From assembly GCF_034479615.1 (NCBI RefSeq), contig NZ_CP140255.1, positions 1,364,001 to 1,428,000 of the forward strand: a stretch of 64,000 nucleotides of DNA, written 5' to 3'. Positions 18,020-27,733 of the stretch are shown here, piece after piece (positions within the stretch are counted from its first letter, which is position 1; each line of letters begins with the position of its first letter). Below the pieces are notes generated by a model. That model was not told where the DNA came from. It searched no databases and saw nothing but the letters and a program-made list of their open reading frames with translations. Source of the stretch: Vreelandella neptunia. GTDB taxonomy: Bacteria > Pseudomonadota > Gammaproteobacteria > Pseudomonadales > Halomonadaceae. Made by a program: the position numbers and the translations under genes.

Positions 18020-20227
18020 ATGCGCAGTGCTAAACAGGCAACATCTACGCAATCAGTATCGAGGCAAACATCATCCAGCTTATACGAGTTGGCTGATGAT
18101 GAAGTGCTTATCTCGCGCTCGGATTTGCAGGGCAGAATCACCTACGCCAATCAAACCTTCGTGGAGGTGAGTGGCTACACGCTGGACGAGATCATGGGAG
18201 AACCCCATAGCCTGTTCCGCCACCCCAGCATGCCCAAAGCGGTATTTCAGAACCTGTGGGAAACCATTGAAGCCGGTAAAACCTGGCAGGGGCTGATCAA
18301 GAATCGCCGTCACTCTGGCGAAGCGTATTGGATGCATACCACCGTCGCGCCGCTGCTCGATGGTGACCGTGTGGTGGGCTATACCTCTATTCGGCGCAAA
18401 GCGGAAGGTCTAGCCATTGCCCGGGCAGAGCGGGTATACGCTGCTATGCAACAGGGCAAAACCCGTGGTTTCAAGCTCCATTTTGGTGCAATACGCCACA
18501 CTGGGCTGCGCGGTTGGGCAAAGCGTTTTAGTTTCAGCAGTATGCAGGCCAAACTAATGGGCATGGTGCTGGCTTCAGTGGTTTTATTAGTCATCGCAGG
18601 GGCGGCGGGGGTGTATGGCTTAACCAGTTCCGCTGAGCGATTGCGCACCCTCAATCAAACTGGCCTTGAAGGCATTTCCGATCTTCAGCAGATTGACCAG
18701 CGGGTTAGTCAAGCGACCCAGGCGCTAGAGCCTGCGGTACGCAACCCGAGGCGAGCGGATCTTGATGCCCTTGAAAGCCAATTAGCCGCCATGAGTGCCA
18801 ACATTGAGCAATCGTGGCAAGGCTATACTGCAGCGCGCGAAACCGGCGGTGTGCAAGAGGGGTTAACGGCTCATATCACCACCTTTATTGAAAACGCCGC
18901 TATCACCCTGACGGCTATTCAGGATGGCAACGGCTTTGCCGCCTTTGAAGCCTTTAATGACAACGTGCAGCCCACCTCTGAAAGTATTAGTGCCACTATC
19001 AACGTATTGGTTGAACAGGAACGAGCCGCCGCGCATACGCTAATGGAAAATGCCGAACAGCAGCAACAGGTATTACTATATGGTCAGTTGGGCGTCCTGT
19101 TGCTGGGTATTGTGTTAATGGTGGGGCTAAGCATGGCGGTACTCAAATCGATGATTAAATCGCTCAACGAGGCGCGCCGGGTAACGTTCCAAATTGCCGC
19201 GGGTAACCTCGCCAACCGAGTGACCTTAAAGCGTAGTGACGAGTTGGGCGAGCTGTTGAGTTCGCTGGAAACCATGCGCGCTAGCTTGTCGGGGTTGATC
19301 ACCGAGGTGGGCAGCAAAGTCGATGTGGTGACCCCAGCATCTGAGCATATCAAACAGCAGAATGAGGAGCTGGCATCGCGCACTGAGCAGCAGGCCTCCT
19401 CGCTGCAGCAAACTGCTTCTAGCATGGATCAAATGACGGCGACCGTGCAGCAAAACAGCGAAAACGCCCGTCAGGCCAATCAGTTGGCCATGCAAAACGC
19501 CACCACCAGCCGTGAAACCGGCGAGCGTATGCAGGCGCTAGTGGAGCGGATGGAGCGTATCGCTGCCAGCGCCGATAAGATGACCGACATCATTAGCGTC
19601 ATCGACGGCATCGCATTTCAAACCAATATTCTGGCATTGAATGCCTCGGTTGAAGCGGCACGGGCTGGCGAGCAGGGGCGTGGCTTTGCGGTAGTGGCTA
19701 ACGAAGTGCGTAATTTAGCCGGTCGCAGCGCCGATGCCGCCGGTGAAATTCGCCGCTTGATCGACGCCTCCTCCCAGGAGATCAGTGGGGGTGCCCAGGC
19801 GGTAAAAGAGGCCGAAGCCGCTATTGAACAGGTCGTTACCCAGGTGATGAAAGTCAGCGATATCATGGAAGAGATTAGCACCGCCTCCGGTGAGCAGAGC
19901 AACGGTATCGCGCAAATCAATACTGCCGTCGCGGAGATGGATCATGTCACCCAGCAGAATGCCTCCAAAGTGCAGTCAATTTCCAGCGCCGCTCAAGATC
20001 TCACCCGCGAAGCACTAAGCCTGGCCAATGTGATCGCCGCCTTCCGCTTAGAGGGCGCCGCCGAAGAGAGCAGCGAGACGGCGCGTGAGCGCTTGCTCAA
20101 ACAAGCAGGGCTTGGTTCCTCGCTATCAGTAGCGGCAGCTGCCCAGGCATTAGCGTCGGCCCAGAGCTCCTTGCCGCAGCGTACTGCCCAAGCCCAGCCA
20201 GCCGAAGAGGCGTGGGCGACCTTCTGA
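18020..20227 (+). CDS. Second Aer-like chemotaxis protein, paralog of the preceding gene
   Basis: 735-residue chemoreceptor with the same architecture as its upstream neighbour: PAS domain (about 25-130; ITYANQTFVEVSGYTLDEI, RHPSMP, TWQGLIKNRRHSGEAYW), TM1 near 180-205, a periplasmic helical domain, TM2 near 350-375, HAMP, and a signalling tip [19 protein letters not shown]. It ends in AWATF, also compatible with CheR docking. The signalling half is nearly the same as the first copy, while the periplasmic part is more diverged (for example TAARETGGVQEGL here), so the two probably arose by duplication and may sense different inputs. No other che genes are nearby. Confidence 0.93.
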   Translation: MRSAKQATSTQSVSRQTSSSLYELADDEVLISRSDLQGRITYANQTFVEVSGYTLDEIMGEPHSLFRHPSMPKAVFQNLWETIEAGKTWQGLIKNRRHSGEAYWMHTTVAPLLDGDRVVGYTSIRRKAEGLAIARAERVYAAMQQGKTRGFKLHFGAIRHTGLRGWAKRFSFSSMQAKLMGMVLASVVLLVIAGAAGVYGLTSSAERLRTLNQTGLEGISDLQQIDQRVSQATQALEPAVRNPRRADLDALESQLAAMSANIEQSWQGYTAARETGGVQEGLTAHITTFIENAAITLTAIQDGNGFAAFEAFNDNVQPTSESISATINVLVEQERAAAHTLMENAEQQQQVLLYGQLGVLLLGIVLMVGLSMAVLKSMIKSLNEARRVTFQIAAGNLANRVTLKRSDELGELLSSLETMRASLSGLITEVGSKVDVVTPASEHIKQQNEELASRTEQQASSLQQTASSMDQMTATVQQNSENARQANQLAMQNATTSRETGERMQALVERMERIAASADKMTDIISVIDGIAFQTNILALNASVEAARAGEQGRGFAVVANEVRNLAGRSADAAGEIRRLIDASSQEISGGAQAVKEAEAAIEQVVTQVMKVSDIMEEISTASGEQSNGIAQINTAVAEMDHVTQQNASKVQSISSAAQDLTREALSLANVIAAFRLEGAAEESSETARERLLKQAGLGSSLSVAAAAQALASAQSSLPQRTAQAQPAEEAWATF

Positions 20228-20434
20228 GAAATCGGCGCCATGGAGGGCGCTTCACTCGCCATCGAATCTCTCTATTTAGCCTCTTCATCAAGCCTCTACA
20301 TCTAGTCTCTGCGCATTGCTCATGCCACAATCAAAAAACACTGATATTTTTCAGCATTAGCCTAGCCCGCGGCTTTAGGTGCTGTGGGTTAATAAAAAAT
20401 AGAGCCTAGCTATTATTAGAGAGTAGAGGAAGCC

Positions 20435-22279
20435 ATGCCAGAGTATCGCTCACGTACCACCACCGCCGGTCGCAATATGGCCGGTGCCCGCGCGCTATGG
20501 CGCGCCACTGGTATGCAAGACGGCGACTTTCAAAAGCCGATTATTGCGGTAGCCAACTCCTTTACCCAGTTTGTGCCGGGCCATGTCCACTTAAAAGATA
20601 TGGGCCAACTGGTGGCACGGGAGATTGAGAAGGCCGGGGGCGTCGCCAAAGAGTTCAATACCATTGCGGTGGACGACGGTATCGCCATGGGCCACGATGG
20701 CATGCTCTACTCGCTGCCCAGCCGCGACCTGATCGCCGACAGCGTTGAGTATATGTGTAACGCCCACTGCGCCGATGCGCTGGTGTGTATTTCCAACTGC
20801 GACAAGATTACCCCCGGGATGCTGATGGCCGCGTTGCGTCTCAATATTCCGGTGATCTTTGTTTCCGGCGGCCCCATGGAAGCGGGTAAAACCAAGCTGC
20901 TCAACCATGGTTTAGATTTAGTCGATGCCATGGTGATGGCCGCCGACGACAGCGTGGATGATGACACCCTGGCAGAAGTAGAGCGCAGCGCCTGCCCTAC
21001 CTGCGGCAGTTGTTCAGGCATGTTTACCGCCAACTCAATGAACTGCTTAACCGAAGCGCTGGGCCTGGCCTTGCCTGGCAACGGCACCGTGCTGGCGACG
21101 CACTCTGATCGTCGTCGCCTGTTTGAAACTGCTGGCCATCGTATTGTCGAGCTGGCTAAGCGCTATTACGAAGGCGATGAGGCGCACCTGTTGCCTCGCG
21201 CCATTGCCTCCAAGGCAGCGTTCAAAAACGCTATGACCCTGGATATCGCCATGGGCGGCTCGACCAACACCATTTTGCACTTCCTGGCGGCGGCCCAGGA
21301 AGCCGAAGTTGACTTCACCATGTCGGATATTGACCGCCTCTCTCGTGAAGTACCCCAGCTCTGCAAAGTAGCGCCCAATACCCAGAAGTACCATATCGAA
21401 GACGTCCACCGTGCAGGCGGCATTATGGCCATTCTGGGGGAGCTGGATCGTGCCGGAGTGCTGGATACGTCTGTGCCCACTGTGTATGGCGATAGCTTAA
21501 AAGAAGCGCTGGATGAGTGGGATATCATGCGCTCGCCAAGCGCTGAGGTGGTTGAGTTCTTTAAAGCAGGCCCCGGCGGTGTACCGACCCAAACGGCATT
21601 TTCCCAAAGTGCCCGCTGGCCGAGCTTGGATGGTGACCGCGCCACCGGCTGTATTCGCGACCTTGAGCACGCCTTCTCTCAGCAGGGCGGCTTAGCCGTG
21701 CTCTACGGCAATATCGCGCTGGATGGCTGCGTGGTCAAAACCGCCGGGGTCGATGACTCGATTCTGGTCTTTGAAGGCCCCGCCCATGTGGTGGAGTCCC
21801 AGGATCAGGCGGTCGCCGATGTGCTGGCGGATAAAGTCAAAGAGGGTGATGTGGTTGTGATTCGCTACGAAGGGCCGAAAGGTGGCCCCGGTATGCAGGA
21901 GATGCTCTACCCGACGTCCTATCTCAAATCCAAAGGATTGGGTAAAGCTTGCGCGCTACTGACCGACGGGCGCTTCTCTGGCGGCACCTCAGGGCTCTCT
22001 ATTGGCCATGTTTCTCCTGAAGCAGCGGCGGGCGGCGCGATTGGACTAATCGAGCAGGGCGACCTGATCCGTATCGATATCCCAAACCGGGCGATCAACG
22101 TCAAACTGACGGATGCTGAACTGGCGGCCCGCCGAGAAGCGATGGAAGCCAAAGGCGCCACTGCCTGGAAGCCTGCTGAACAGCGTCCACGTAAGATAAC
22201 CCCGGCACTTAAAGCCTATGCGCTGTTGGCGACCTCCGCTGACAAAGGGGCTGTTCGGGATCTAAGCAAGCTCGACTGA
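20435..22279 (+). CDS. ilvD: Dihydroxy-acid dehydratase
   Basis: Fe-S enzyme of branched-chain amino acid synthesis that dehydrates 2,3-dihydroxy-isovalerate and its homolog to the 2-keto acids. Cluster ligands lie in [13 protein letters not shown] and [40 protein letters not shown] and DGRFSGG are family signatures. Length (614) is normal for the E. coli type. The ATG at 20435 is preceded by AGAGGA. The 207 bp upstream contain a small GC hairpin near 20235-20250 but no recognisable attenuator peptide. Confidence 0.97.
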   Translation: MPEYRSRTTTAGRNMAGARALWRATGMQDGDFQKPIIAVANSFTQFVPGHVHLKDMGQLVAREIEKAGGVAKEFNTIAVDDGIAMGHDGMLYSLPSRDLIADSVEYMCNAHCADALVCISNCDKITPGMLMAALRLNIPVIFVSGGPMEAGKTKLLNHGLDLVDAMVMAADDSVDDDTLAEVERSACPTCGSCSGMFTANSMNCLTEALGLALPGNGTVLATHSDRRRLFETAGHRIVELAKRYYEGDEAHLLPRAIASKAAFKNAMTLDIAMGGSTNTILHFLAAAQEAEVDFTMSDIDRLSREVPQLCKVAPNTQKYHIEDVHRAGGIMAILGELDRAGVLDTSVPTVYGDSLKEALDEWDIMRSPSAEVVEFFKAGPGGVPTQTAFSQSARWPSLDGDRATGCIRDLEHAFSQQGGLAVLYGNIALDGCVVKTAGVDDSILVFEGPAHVVESQDQAVADVLADKVKEGDVVVIRYEGPKGGPGMQEMLYPTSYLKSKGLGKACALLTDGRFSGGTSGLSIGHVSPEAAAGGAIGLIEQGDLIRIDIPNRAINVKLTDAELAARREAMEAKGATAWKPAEQRPRKITPALKAYALLATSADKGAVRDLSKLD

Positions 22280-22321
22280 TACATGCACTGAAACACACAA
22301 TCAGCCCGAGTAAGGAATCAA

Positions 22322-23380
22322 ATGAAGGCGATTATAAACGTTGGATTAGTCGGCTACGGTTTCGCTAGCCAAACCTTCCACGCACCGCTGATTCAGGCCA
22401 CGGAAGGCCTGGACTTGGTCGCGGTGTCTTCAAGCGATGCCGCCAAGGTGCAGGCGTCACTGCCGGATGTTGAGGTAGAGGCGCAGGCATTAGCGCTTTG
22501 TCAGCGTAGCGATATTGATTTGATCGTTATTCCCACCCCTAACGATACCCACTTCTCCCTCGCCAAAGCCGCTCTCTCGGCGGGCAAGCACGTAGTGGTC
22601 GATAAGCCGTTCACGGTCACCCTATCGGAAGGAAAGCTGCTCAAAAAGTTAGCGGATGATAAAGAGCGTCTATTGTCGGTGTTTCACAACCGTCGTTGGG
22701 ACAGCGATTTCTTGACCGTTAAAGCCCTGCTTGAGGCGGGGACGCTAGGACGCCTGGTCAATTTTGAATCTCACTTTGACCGTTTCCGCCCGGAAGTGCG
22801 CGATCGCTGGCGCGAGAAGGCCACCCCTGGTGGCGGCATTTGGTTTGATCTGGGGCCACATTTGCTAGATCAAGCCTGTGAGCTGTTTGGCATGCCCCAG
22901 TCTATTCTGCTAGAACTCGGCGTGCTGCGAGATGGCGCCCAGGCTGACGATGACTTCCTGGCGCTGCTCGACTACGAAAGCTTTCGCGTTACCTTGGCGG
23001 CGGGCACGCTGGTGGCCGAACCAACGCCGCGCTTTCGGATTAATGGCACCCAAGGCAGCTTTATAAAATACGGCTTAGACCCTCAAGAGGATCGCTTAAA
23101 AGCAGGCGAAGTGCCGACATCCCAATGGGGCGAAGATAGCCAACATGGCACCTTGACGCTGCGTGAAGGAGAGGGGGATAACGCGCCGCTAACGCGTTGT
23201 GAACTTCCAACGCTGCCGGGGGACTACCTGGCCTATTACCAAGGCATTGCTGCCGCTATCCGCGATAAAGCACCGTTACCGGTCAGCGTCGACGACGCTT
23301 TGCGCTCAATGGCCCTACTGGAAGCAGGCCTGGACAGCCACCGCCAACGTCGTTGGATCGCATTGAAAAATCATCTTTAG
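22322..23380 (+). CDS. Gfo/Idh/MocA family oxidoreductase
   Basis: NAD(P)-dependent oxidoreductase of unknown substrate, 352 residues. The N-terminal Rossmann domain begins with INVGLVGYGFASQTFHAP, and the family lysine motif is VVVDKPFTVT near residue 97. The C-terminal alpha/beta domain contains GGGIWFDLGPHLLDQACELFG with the usual catalytic Asp/His pair. It most resembles the YdgJ/IolW group (inositol or sugar dehydrogenases). It starts 42 bp after ilvD, preceded by GTAAGGA, and could be cotranscribed with it. No sugar transporter or kinase nearby suggests a substrate. Confidence 0.85.
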   Translation: MKAIINVGLVGYGFASQTFHAPLIQATEGLDLVAVSSSDAAKVQASLPDVEVEAQALALCQRSDIDLIVIPTPNDTHFSLAKAALSAGKHVVVDKPFTVTLSEGKLLKKLADDKERLLSVFHNRRWDSDFLTVKALLEAGTLGRLVNFESHFDRFRPEVRDRWREKATPGGGIWFDLGPHLLDQACELFGMPQSILLELGVLRDGAQADDDFLALLDYESFRVTLAAGTLVAEPTPRFRINGTQGSFIKYGLDPQEDRLKAGEVPTSQWGEDSQHGTLTLREGEGDNAPLTRCELPTLPGDYLAYYQGIAAAIRDKAPLPVSVDDALRSMALLEAGLDSHRQRRWIALKNHL

Positions 23381-23392
23381 AAGTAGGAGCTA

Positions 23393-24657
23393 GTTGTAGC
23401 AGGGAGCTTCAGCTCGCGATGGGTTAGGCTTCCAGCCAGCTTAAGCGAAGGGGCGCCTTCGGCACCCATCGCCCACTGGAAGTGGCTTCCTACAATGGCA
23501 CAGAGCCTGATACGTACACCGGTGCTAGGCGTTAGTTGTAGGAGGGAGCTTCAGCTCGCGATGGGTTAGGCTTCCAGCCAGCTTAAGCTAAGGGGCGCCT
23601 TCGGCACCCATCGCCCACTGGAAGTGGCCTCCCACAATGGCACAGAGCCTGATACGTACACCGGTGCTAAGCGTTAGTTGTAGCAGGGAGCTTCAGCTCG
23701 CGATGGGTTAGGCTTCCAGCCAGCTTAAGTTAAGGGGCGCCTTCGGCACCCATCGCCCACTAAAAGTGGCCTCCCACAATGGCACAGAGCCTGATACGTA
23801 CACCGGTGCTAGGCGTTAGTTGTAGGAGGGAGCTTCAGCTCGCGATGGGTTAGGCTTCCAGCCAGCTTAAGCTAAGGGGGCGCCTTCGGCACCCATCGCC
23901 CACTGGAAGTGGCCTCCCACAATGGCACAGAGCCTGATACGTACACTGGTGCTAGGCGTTAGTTGTAGGAGGGAGCTTCAGCTCGCGATGGGTTGGGCTT
24001 CCAGCAAGCTTAGGCTAAGGGGCGCCTTCGGCACCCATCGCCCACTGGAAGTGGCCTCCCACAATGGCGCAGAGCCTGATACGTACACCGGTGCTAGGCG
24101 TTAGTTGTAGGAGGGAGCTTCAGCTCGCGATGGGTTAGGCTTCCAGCCAGCTTAAGCTAAGGGGCGCCTTCGGCACCCATCGCCCACTAAAAGTGGCCTC
24201 CCACAATGGCACAGAGCCTGATACGTACACCGGTGCTAGGCGTTAGTTGTAGGAGGGAGCTTCAGCTCGCGATGGGATAGGCTTCCAGCCAGCTTAAGCT
24301 AAGGGGCGCCTTCGGCACCCATCGCCCACTGGAAGTGGCCTCCCACAATGGCACAGAGCTTGATACGTACACTGGTGCTAGGCGTTAGTTGTAGGAGGGA
24401 GCTTCAGCTCGCGATGGGTTAGGCTTCCAGCCAGCTTAACCTAAGGGGCGCCTTCGGCACCCATCGCCCACTGGAAGTGGCCTCCCACAATGGCACAGAG
24501 CCTGATACGTACACCGGTGCTAGGCGTTAGTTGTAGGAGGGAGCTTCAGCTCGCAATGGGTTAGGCTGCCAGCCAGCTTAAGCGAAGGGGCGCCTTCGGC
24601 ACCCATCGTCGAAGTGTCGAACCACCACTAAAAGTGGCCTCCTACAATGGTGCGGAG
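23393..24657. repeat. Tandem array of nine 142-bp REP-pair (BIME-like) units
   Basis: Nine near-identical copies in head-to-tail order. The landmark AGCTCGCGAT begins at 23411, 23553, 23695, 23837, 23980, 24122, 24264, 24406 and 24548 (there AGCTCGCAAT), giving a period of 142 bp with a single 143. Each unit holds an opposed pair of arms, GGAGGGAGCTTCAGCTCGCG and CCCACTGGAAGTGGCCTCCC, whose ends pair through GCGATGGG/CCCATCGC. A hairpin GGGGCGCC-TTC-GGCACCC lies between them, and a 44-bp spacer with CTGATACGTACACCGGTGC follows. Copies differ at only a few positions; the last is diverged at its 3' end. It fills the gap between the oxidoreductase and convergent nudE. This is not a CRISPR, since the spacers are identical. 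Confidence 0.9.
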
Positions 24658-24692
24658 CCTAAAGGCTGCTCTCAGTCAAGCTAATTATTGTT

Positions 24693-25334
24693 TCACAATA
24701 AATCCGTTGCACTATTGCGCTTCTCTTCCCGCAACCTATCCCGGGCGATATAGAGCGCGGCGATGGCGCGGGCTTCGTGAAAATCCTCGCGCAGTAGCAG
24801 GGCGGGCAGTTCCTCAATGGCGTGGGTTTCCACAATCAACGGCTCGGGCTCATCCCCCGGCAGGCGCTTGGGGTACAGGTCGGTGGCGAGGAGTACCTGC
24901 ATACGGTGACGCATATAGTTGGGCGCCAACGAGAGCTCGACCAGCGGTTCAATGCGGTGAGCGCCTACGCCACACTCCTCCATCAGCTCACGGTTAGCCG
25001 CGGTAATGATATCTTCGCCAGGGTCGACCAACCCCTTAGGCAGGGTGAGCACATAATCTTCAAATCCAGCGGCGTATTCGCGGATCAGCAGTACGTGGTC
25101 TGGGTCGGGCATCGCCACCATCATCACTGCGCCGCGATCAGCGCCGGTCAAACGCTCAAATTGGCGCTCTTCTCCGTTAGAAAAACGCAAATCAAGCGAC
25201 TCAATCTGGAATAAACGGCTCTGGGCCACGCTCTTGCGAGCCAAAATTTGCGGCTTTTGCTGGTAGCCCGAGCGCTTGGTACTGGCGCCTTCAGGGTGAT
25301 TGAAGGTGTCGCGCGTTGGGGGGGACGTAGACAT
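24693..25334 (-). CDS. nudE: ADP compounds hydrolase NudE
   Basis: Nudix hydrolase acting on ADP-ribose, Ap3A and NADH-type substrates. The Nudix box GX5EX7REUXEEXGU is present as GLVDPGEDIITAANRELMEE followed by CGVG, and YVLTLPKG precedes it as in E. coli NudE. 213 residues, with about 25 extra residues at the N-terminus. It is divergent from yrfG (starts 78 bp apart). The set nudE-yrfG-hslR-hslO-pckA corresponds to the E. coli neighbourhood, which strengthens the call. Confidence 0.9.
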   Translation of the reverse strand: MSTSPPTRDTFNHPEGASTKRSGYQQKPQILARKSVAQSRLFQIESLDLRFSNGEERQFERLTGADRGAVMMVAMPDPDHVLLIREYAAGFEDYVLTLPKGLVDPGEDIITAANRELMEECGVGAHRIEPLVELSLAPNYMRHRMQVLLATDLYPKRLPGDEPEPLIVETHAIEELPALLLREDFHEARAIAALYIARDRLREEKRNSATDLL

Positions 25335-25411
25335 AAAAGTGGGCCTCCATGGCTGGTAAAAGGCGGTTAAGCTACAATAGCACGCTTACTCCTAACGTGA
25401 CTGGAGCGGCA

Positions 25412-26104
25412 ATGATTGATTGGCGCGAGATAGACACCGTCCTCTTGGATATGGACGGCACGCTGCTGGATTTACACTTCGACAGCCACTTTTGGCTCGA
25501 GCATCTGCCGCGGCGCTACCGCGAACTGCACCAACTGGATGAGGCTTCCCAGGAGGCGCTGCGTGCGCGCATTATCGGCGGGCAGGGCACCTTGAACTGG
25601 TACAGCCTGGCGTACTGGAGCCGCGAGCTGGGCGTGGATATCGTCGCTCTGAAGCGCGAAGTCCAACACTTGATAGGCCTGCGTAGCGATGCTCTGGATT
25701 TCCTCAAATGGCTCAAACAGGCCCATCCGAGGGTCGTGCTCGCCACTAATGCGGATCGTGCGAGTCTTGCCCTGAAGCTGCCGCTCACCGGTTTGGAAAG
25801 TTACCTGGACGTGATTGTCTCTTCCGAGGACGTAGGAGCTGCCAAAGAGGAGCAGGCGTTTTGGTTTGCGCTACAAGACATCGAAGCTTTTGATCCCGCG
25901 CGCACGCTGTTTATCGATGATAACGCCCGCGTGCTCGAGAGTGCTCGTGAGTTTGGCATTAAGCATTTGCTGGGCATTAAACAGCCCGACAGCCAGCGGC
26001 CTGAAAAAGAGCTGCAAGAATTTATTGCTCTTGATCGCTTTGCTCACCTGTTACCCGAAAAGCTTCCTGAACAGGTGTCAGCAACCCAAGGAGTGCCTAA
26101 ATGA
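25412..26104 (+). CDS. yrfG: HAD-family GMP/IMP nucleotidase YrfG
   Basis: Cytoplasmic phosphatase of the haloacid dehalogenase superfamily, expected to dephosphorylate purine mononucleotides. HAD motif I is LLDMDGTLLD with catalytic Asp13 and Asp15; motif II is VVLATNAD; motif III/IV are the Lys in GAAKEEQAFW and TLFIDDNARV. I start at the ATG at 25412 after GGAG (MIDWREIDTV, 230 residues); a longer frame from 25349 has no better site. It overlaps hslR by 4 bp. Confidence 0.88.
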   Translation: MIDWREIDTVLLDMDGTLLDLHFDSHFWLEHLPRRYRELHQLDEASQEALRARIIGGQGTLNWYSLAYWSRELGVDIVALKREVQHLIGLRSDALDFLKWLKQAHPRVVLATNADRASLALKLPLTGLESYLDVIVSSEDVGAAKEEQAFWFALQDIEAFDPARTLFIDDNARVLESAREFGIKHLLGIKQPDSQRPEKELQEFIALDRFAHLLPEKLPEQVSATQGVPK

Positions 26105-26490
26105 GCGAGAGCGTACGCTTGGATAAATGGCTGTGGGCCGCACGTTTTTTTAAGACCCGCGCACTGGCCAAGAAAGCCATTGAGGGCGGGAAAGTGAATT
26201 ACGACGGCGGCCGCGCTAAAACCAGCAAGCAGGTGGAAATCGGTGCGCTTATTCGCGTGCCCCAGGGCTGGGAGATATTGGAGGTAGAGGTCTTATCGCT
26301 TTCGGATCAACGTCGCGGGGCACCAGAAGCCCGCACGCTCTATGCGGAAACCGAAGAGAGTGTGCAGCGTCGTGCTAAAGAGGCCGAAGCAAGACGCCTC
26401 ACTAACGAAGCGATGCAGCATCCGCTCAAACGCCCCGACAAAAAGCAGCGCCGCGATATCCAGCGCTTCCAGCGCCATCAGGGTGAGTAG
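26101..26490 (+). CDS. hslR: Heat-shock protein Hsp15 (ribosome-associated S4-domain protein)
   Basis: RNA-binding protein that recycles stalled 50S subunits carrying nascent chains. An S4 domain occupies about residues 6-70 (VRLDKWLWAARFFKTRALA, AIEGGKVNYDG), followed by a charged helical tail rich in Lys/Arg, as in E. coli Hsp15. 129 residues. ATGA overlap with yrfG; hslO follows 66 bp later. Confidence 0.93.
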   Translation: MSESVRLDKWLWAARFFKTRALAKKAIEGGKVNYDGGRAKTSKQVEIGALIRVPQGWEILEVEVLSLSDQRRGAPEARTLYAETEESVQRRAKEAEARRLTNEAMQHPLKRPDKKQRRDIQRFQRHQGE

Positions 26491-26556
26491 ATCCTCGCTG
26501 TTAAACGCTAGCCTTCCTTAAATACTTGCTGTTCTAAAATACTAGGTTGCCAAATT

Positions 26557-27432
26557 ATGTCCGATCAAATTCAGCGCTTTATGTTCGATCACACCAATGT
26601 CCGCGGCGAGATCGTCACCCTGGCGGGCGCCTATCACGAAGTGTTGGATCGCCACGCCTATCCACCAGCGGTGAATGAGCTGCTGGGCGAGCTATTAGCC
26701 GCCGTGGCCCTGCTAACTGATACCGTGAAGTTGGATGGCACGCTGAGTATCGAAGTGCGTGGACGCGGCGTTCTGTCACTGTTAATGGCCGAATCCAACC
26801 CCGGTGGCGAACTGCGCGCGATTGCCCGCATAGCAGAAGACGCCGCACTGCCCAGCGAGCACGCCAGCTTCCGCGAACTGGTGGGCGAGGGGCAGATCGT
26901 GATTACCCTCGATCCCCGGGAAGGTAATCGCTATCAAGGTATTGTGGCGCTGGATCAAGAGTCCCTGGGTGGCTGTCTGGAAGCCTATTTCAGCCAGTCC
27001 GAACAGTTGCCAACCCGCCTCTGGTTAGCGGCAGATGAGAAGCGGGCGGGCGGGTTACTGCTTCAGCGGTTACCAGAAGAGTCACAAAACCAGGATGTCG
27101 ATGCCTGGGATCGCAGCGTACAGCTAGCCGATACGATCAAAACGGAAGAGCTGCTCGGCCTGGAGCAGTGCGAGGTGCTGCATCGTCTCTATCACGAAGA
27201 GACCGTGCGCGTTTTTGAACCCAAAGCGCTGCGCTTTGGCTGCACCTGCTCCCGGGAGCGTATGAGCTACGCATTGCACTCTCTGGGCAAGGAGGAACTG
27301 CGCGATATTTTGCACGAGCAGGGGGCTATTGATACCCAATGCCACTTTTGCCATACGAAATATCACTACACAGCAGCGGATATTGAAACTTTGTTGGACG
27401 ACCCCGAAGCGCCATCGCCCACGATTCACTAA
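26557..27432 (+). CDS. hslO: Redox-regulated chaperone Hsp33
   Basis: Cytoplasmic holdase activated by oxidative stress. The C-terminal zinc redox switch is intact: Cys229 and Cys231 ([10 protein letters not shown]) and Cys262 and Cys265 ([12 protein letters not shown]). The N-terminal substrate-binding domain (about 1-180) has the family segment [11 protein letters not shown]. 291 residues, usual size. Adjacent to hslR as in E. coli. Confidence 0.96.
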   Translation: MSDQIQRFMFDHTNVRGEIVTLAGAYHEVLDRHAYPPAVNELLGELLAAVALLTDTVKLDGTLSIEVRGRGVLSLLMAESNPGGELRAIARIAEDAALPSEHASFRELVGEGQIVITLDPREGNRYQGIVALDQESLGGCLEAYFSQSEQLPTRLWLAADEKRAGGLLLQRLPEESQNQDVDAWDRSVQLADTIKTEELLGLEQCEVLHRLYHEETVRVFEPKALRFGCTCSRERMSYALHSLGKEELRDILHEQGAIDTQCHFCHTKYHYTAADIETLLDDPEAPSPTIH

Positions 27433-27563
27433 CTATGTAGTCGAAAGCGTATACCAGGGCGACTACCTGCTGTACTAGGAGCGCCATTGTATTCAATGAT
27501 TTTGGCGGTTCTTGCAAACGACTGTTTTAATTTTTACTGCGTTGCAACACAAAATGTAGTGCC

Positions 27564-27626
27564 TTTGTAGTAGTTTAACTACAAGATATTTGATCTTCGC
27601 CCCCGTTTCCTGGGGGCTTTCTTTTT
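27564..27626 (+). terminator. Terminator after hslO, with a second small palindrome
   Basis: GCCCCC-GTTTCCT-GGGGGC (27599-27617) followed by TTTCTTTTT is a good intrinsic terminator. Just before it, TTGTAGT-AGTTTA-ACTACAA (27564-27583) is a perfect 7-bp inverted repeat of unknown role. The rest of the 301-bp hslO-pckA gap contains a GGCGTC-GGT-GACGCC hairpin (27689-27703) in the presumed pckA leader. Confidence 0.75.
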
Positions 27627-27733
27627 GCCATAATGCGCCGGACTTCAGCGCACCCAGCCGGTTTTACAGTGGTTGGGATGAACATCAAGGCGTCGGTGAC
27701 GCCCGGTAAATCGAGAGAAGCCCAGGAATCGAC

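Noticed and set aside
23922..24104. Small open frame inside the repeat array
   Set aside because: It only translates repeat units and has no start context.
23393..24657. CRISPR array
   Set aside because: The period is 142 bp and the sequence between landmarks is itself repeated; CRISPR spacers would be unique and repeats 25-50 bp long. No cas genes are present.
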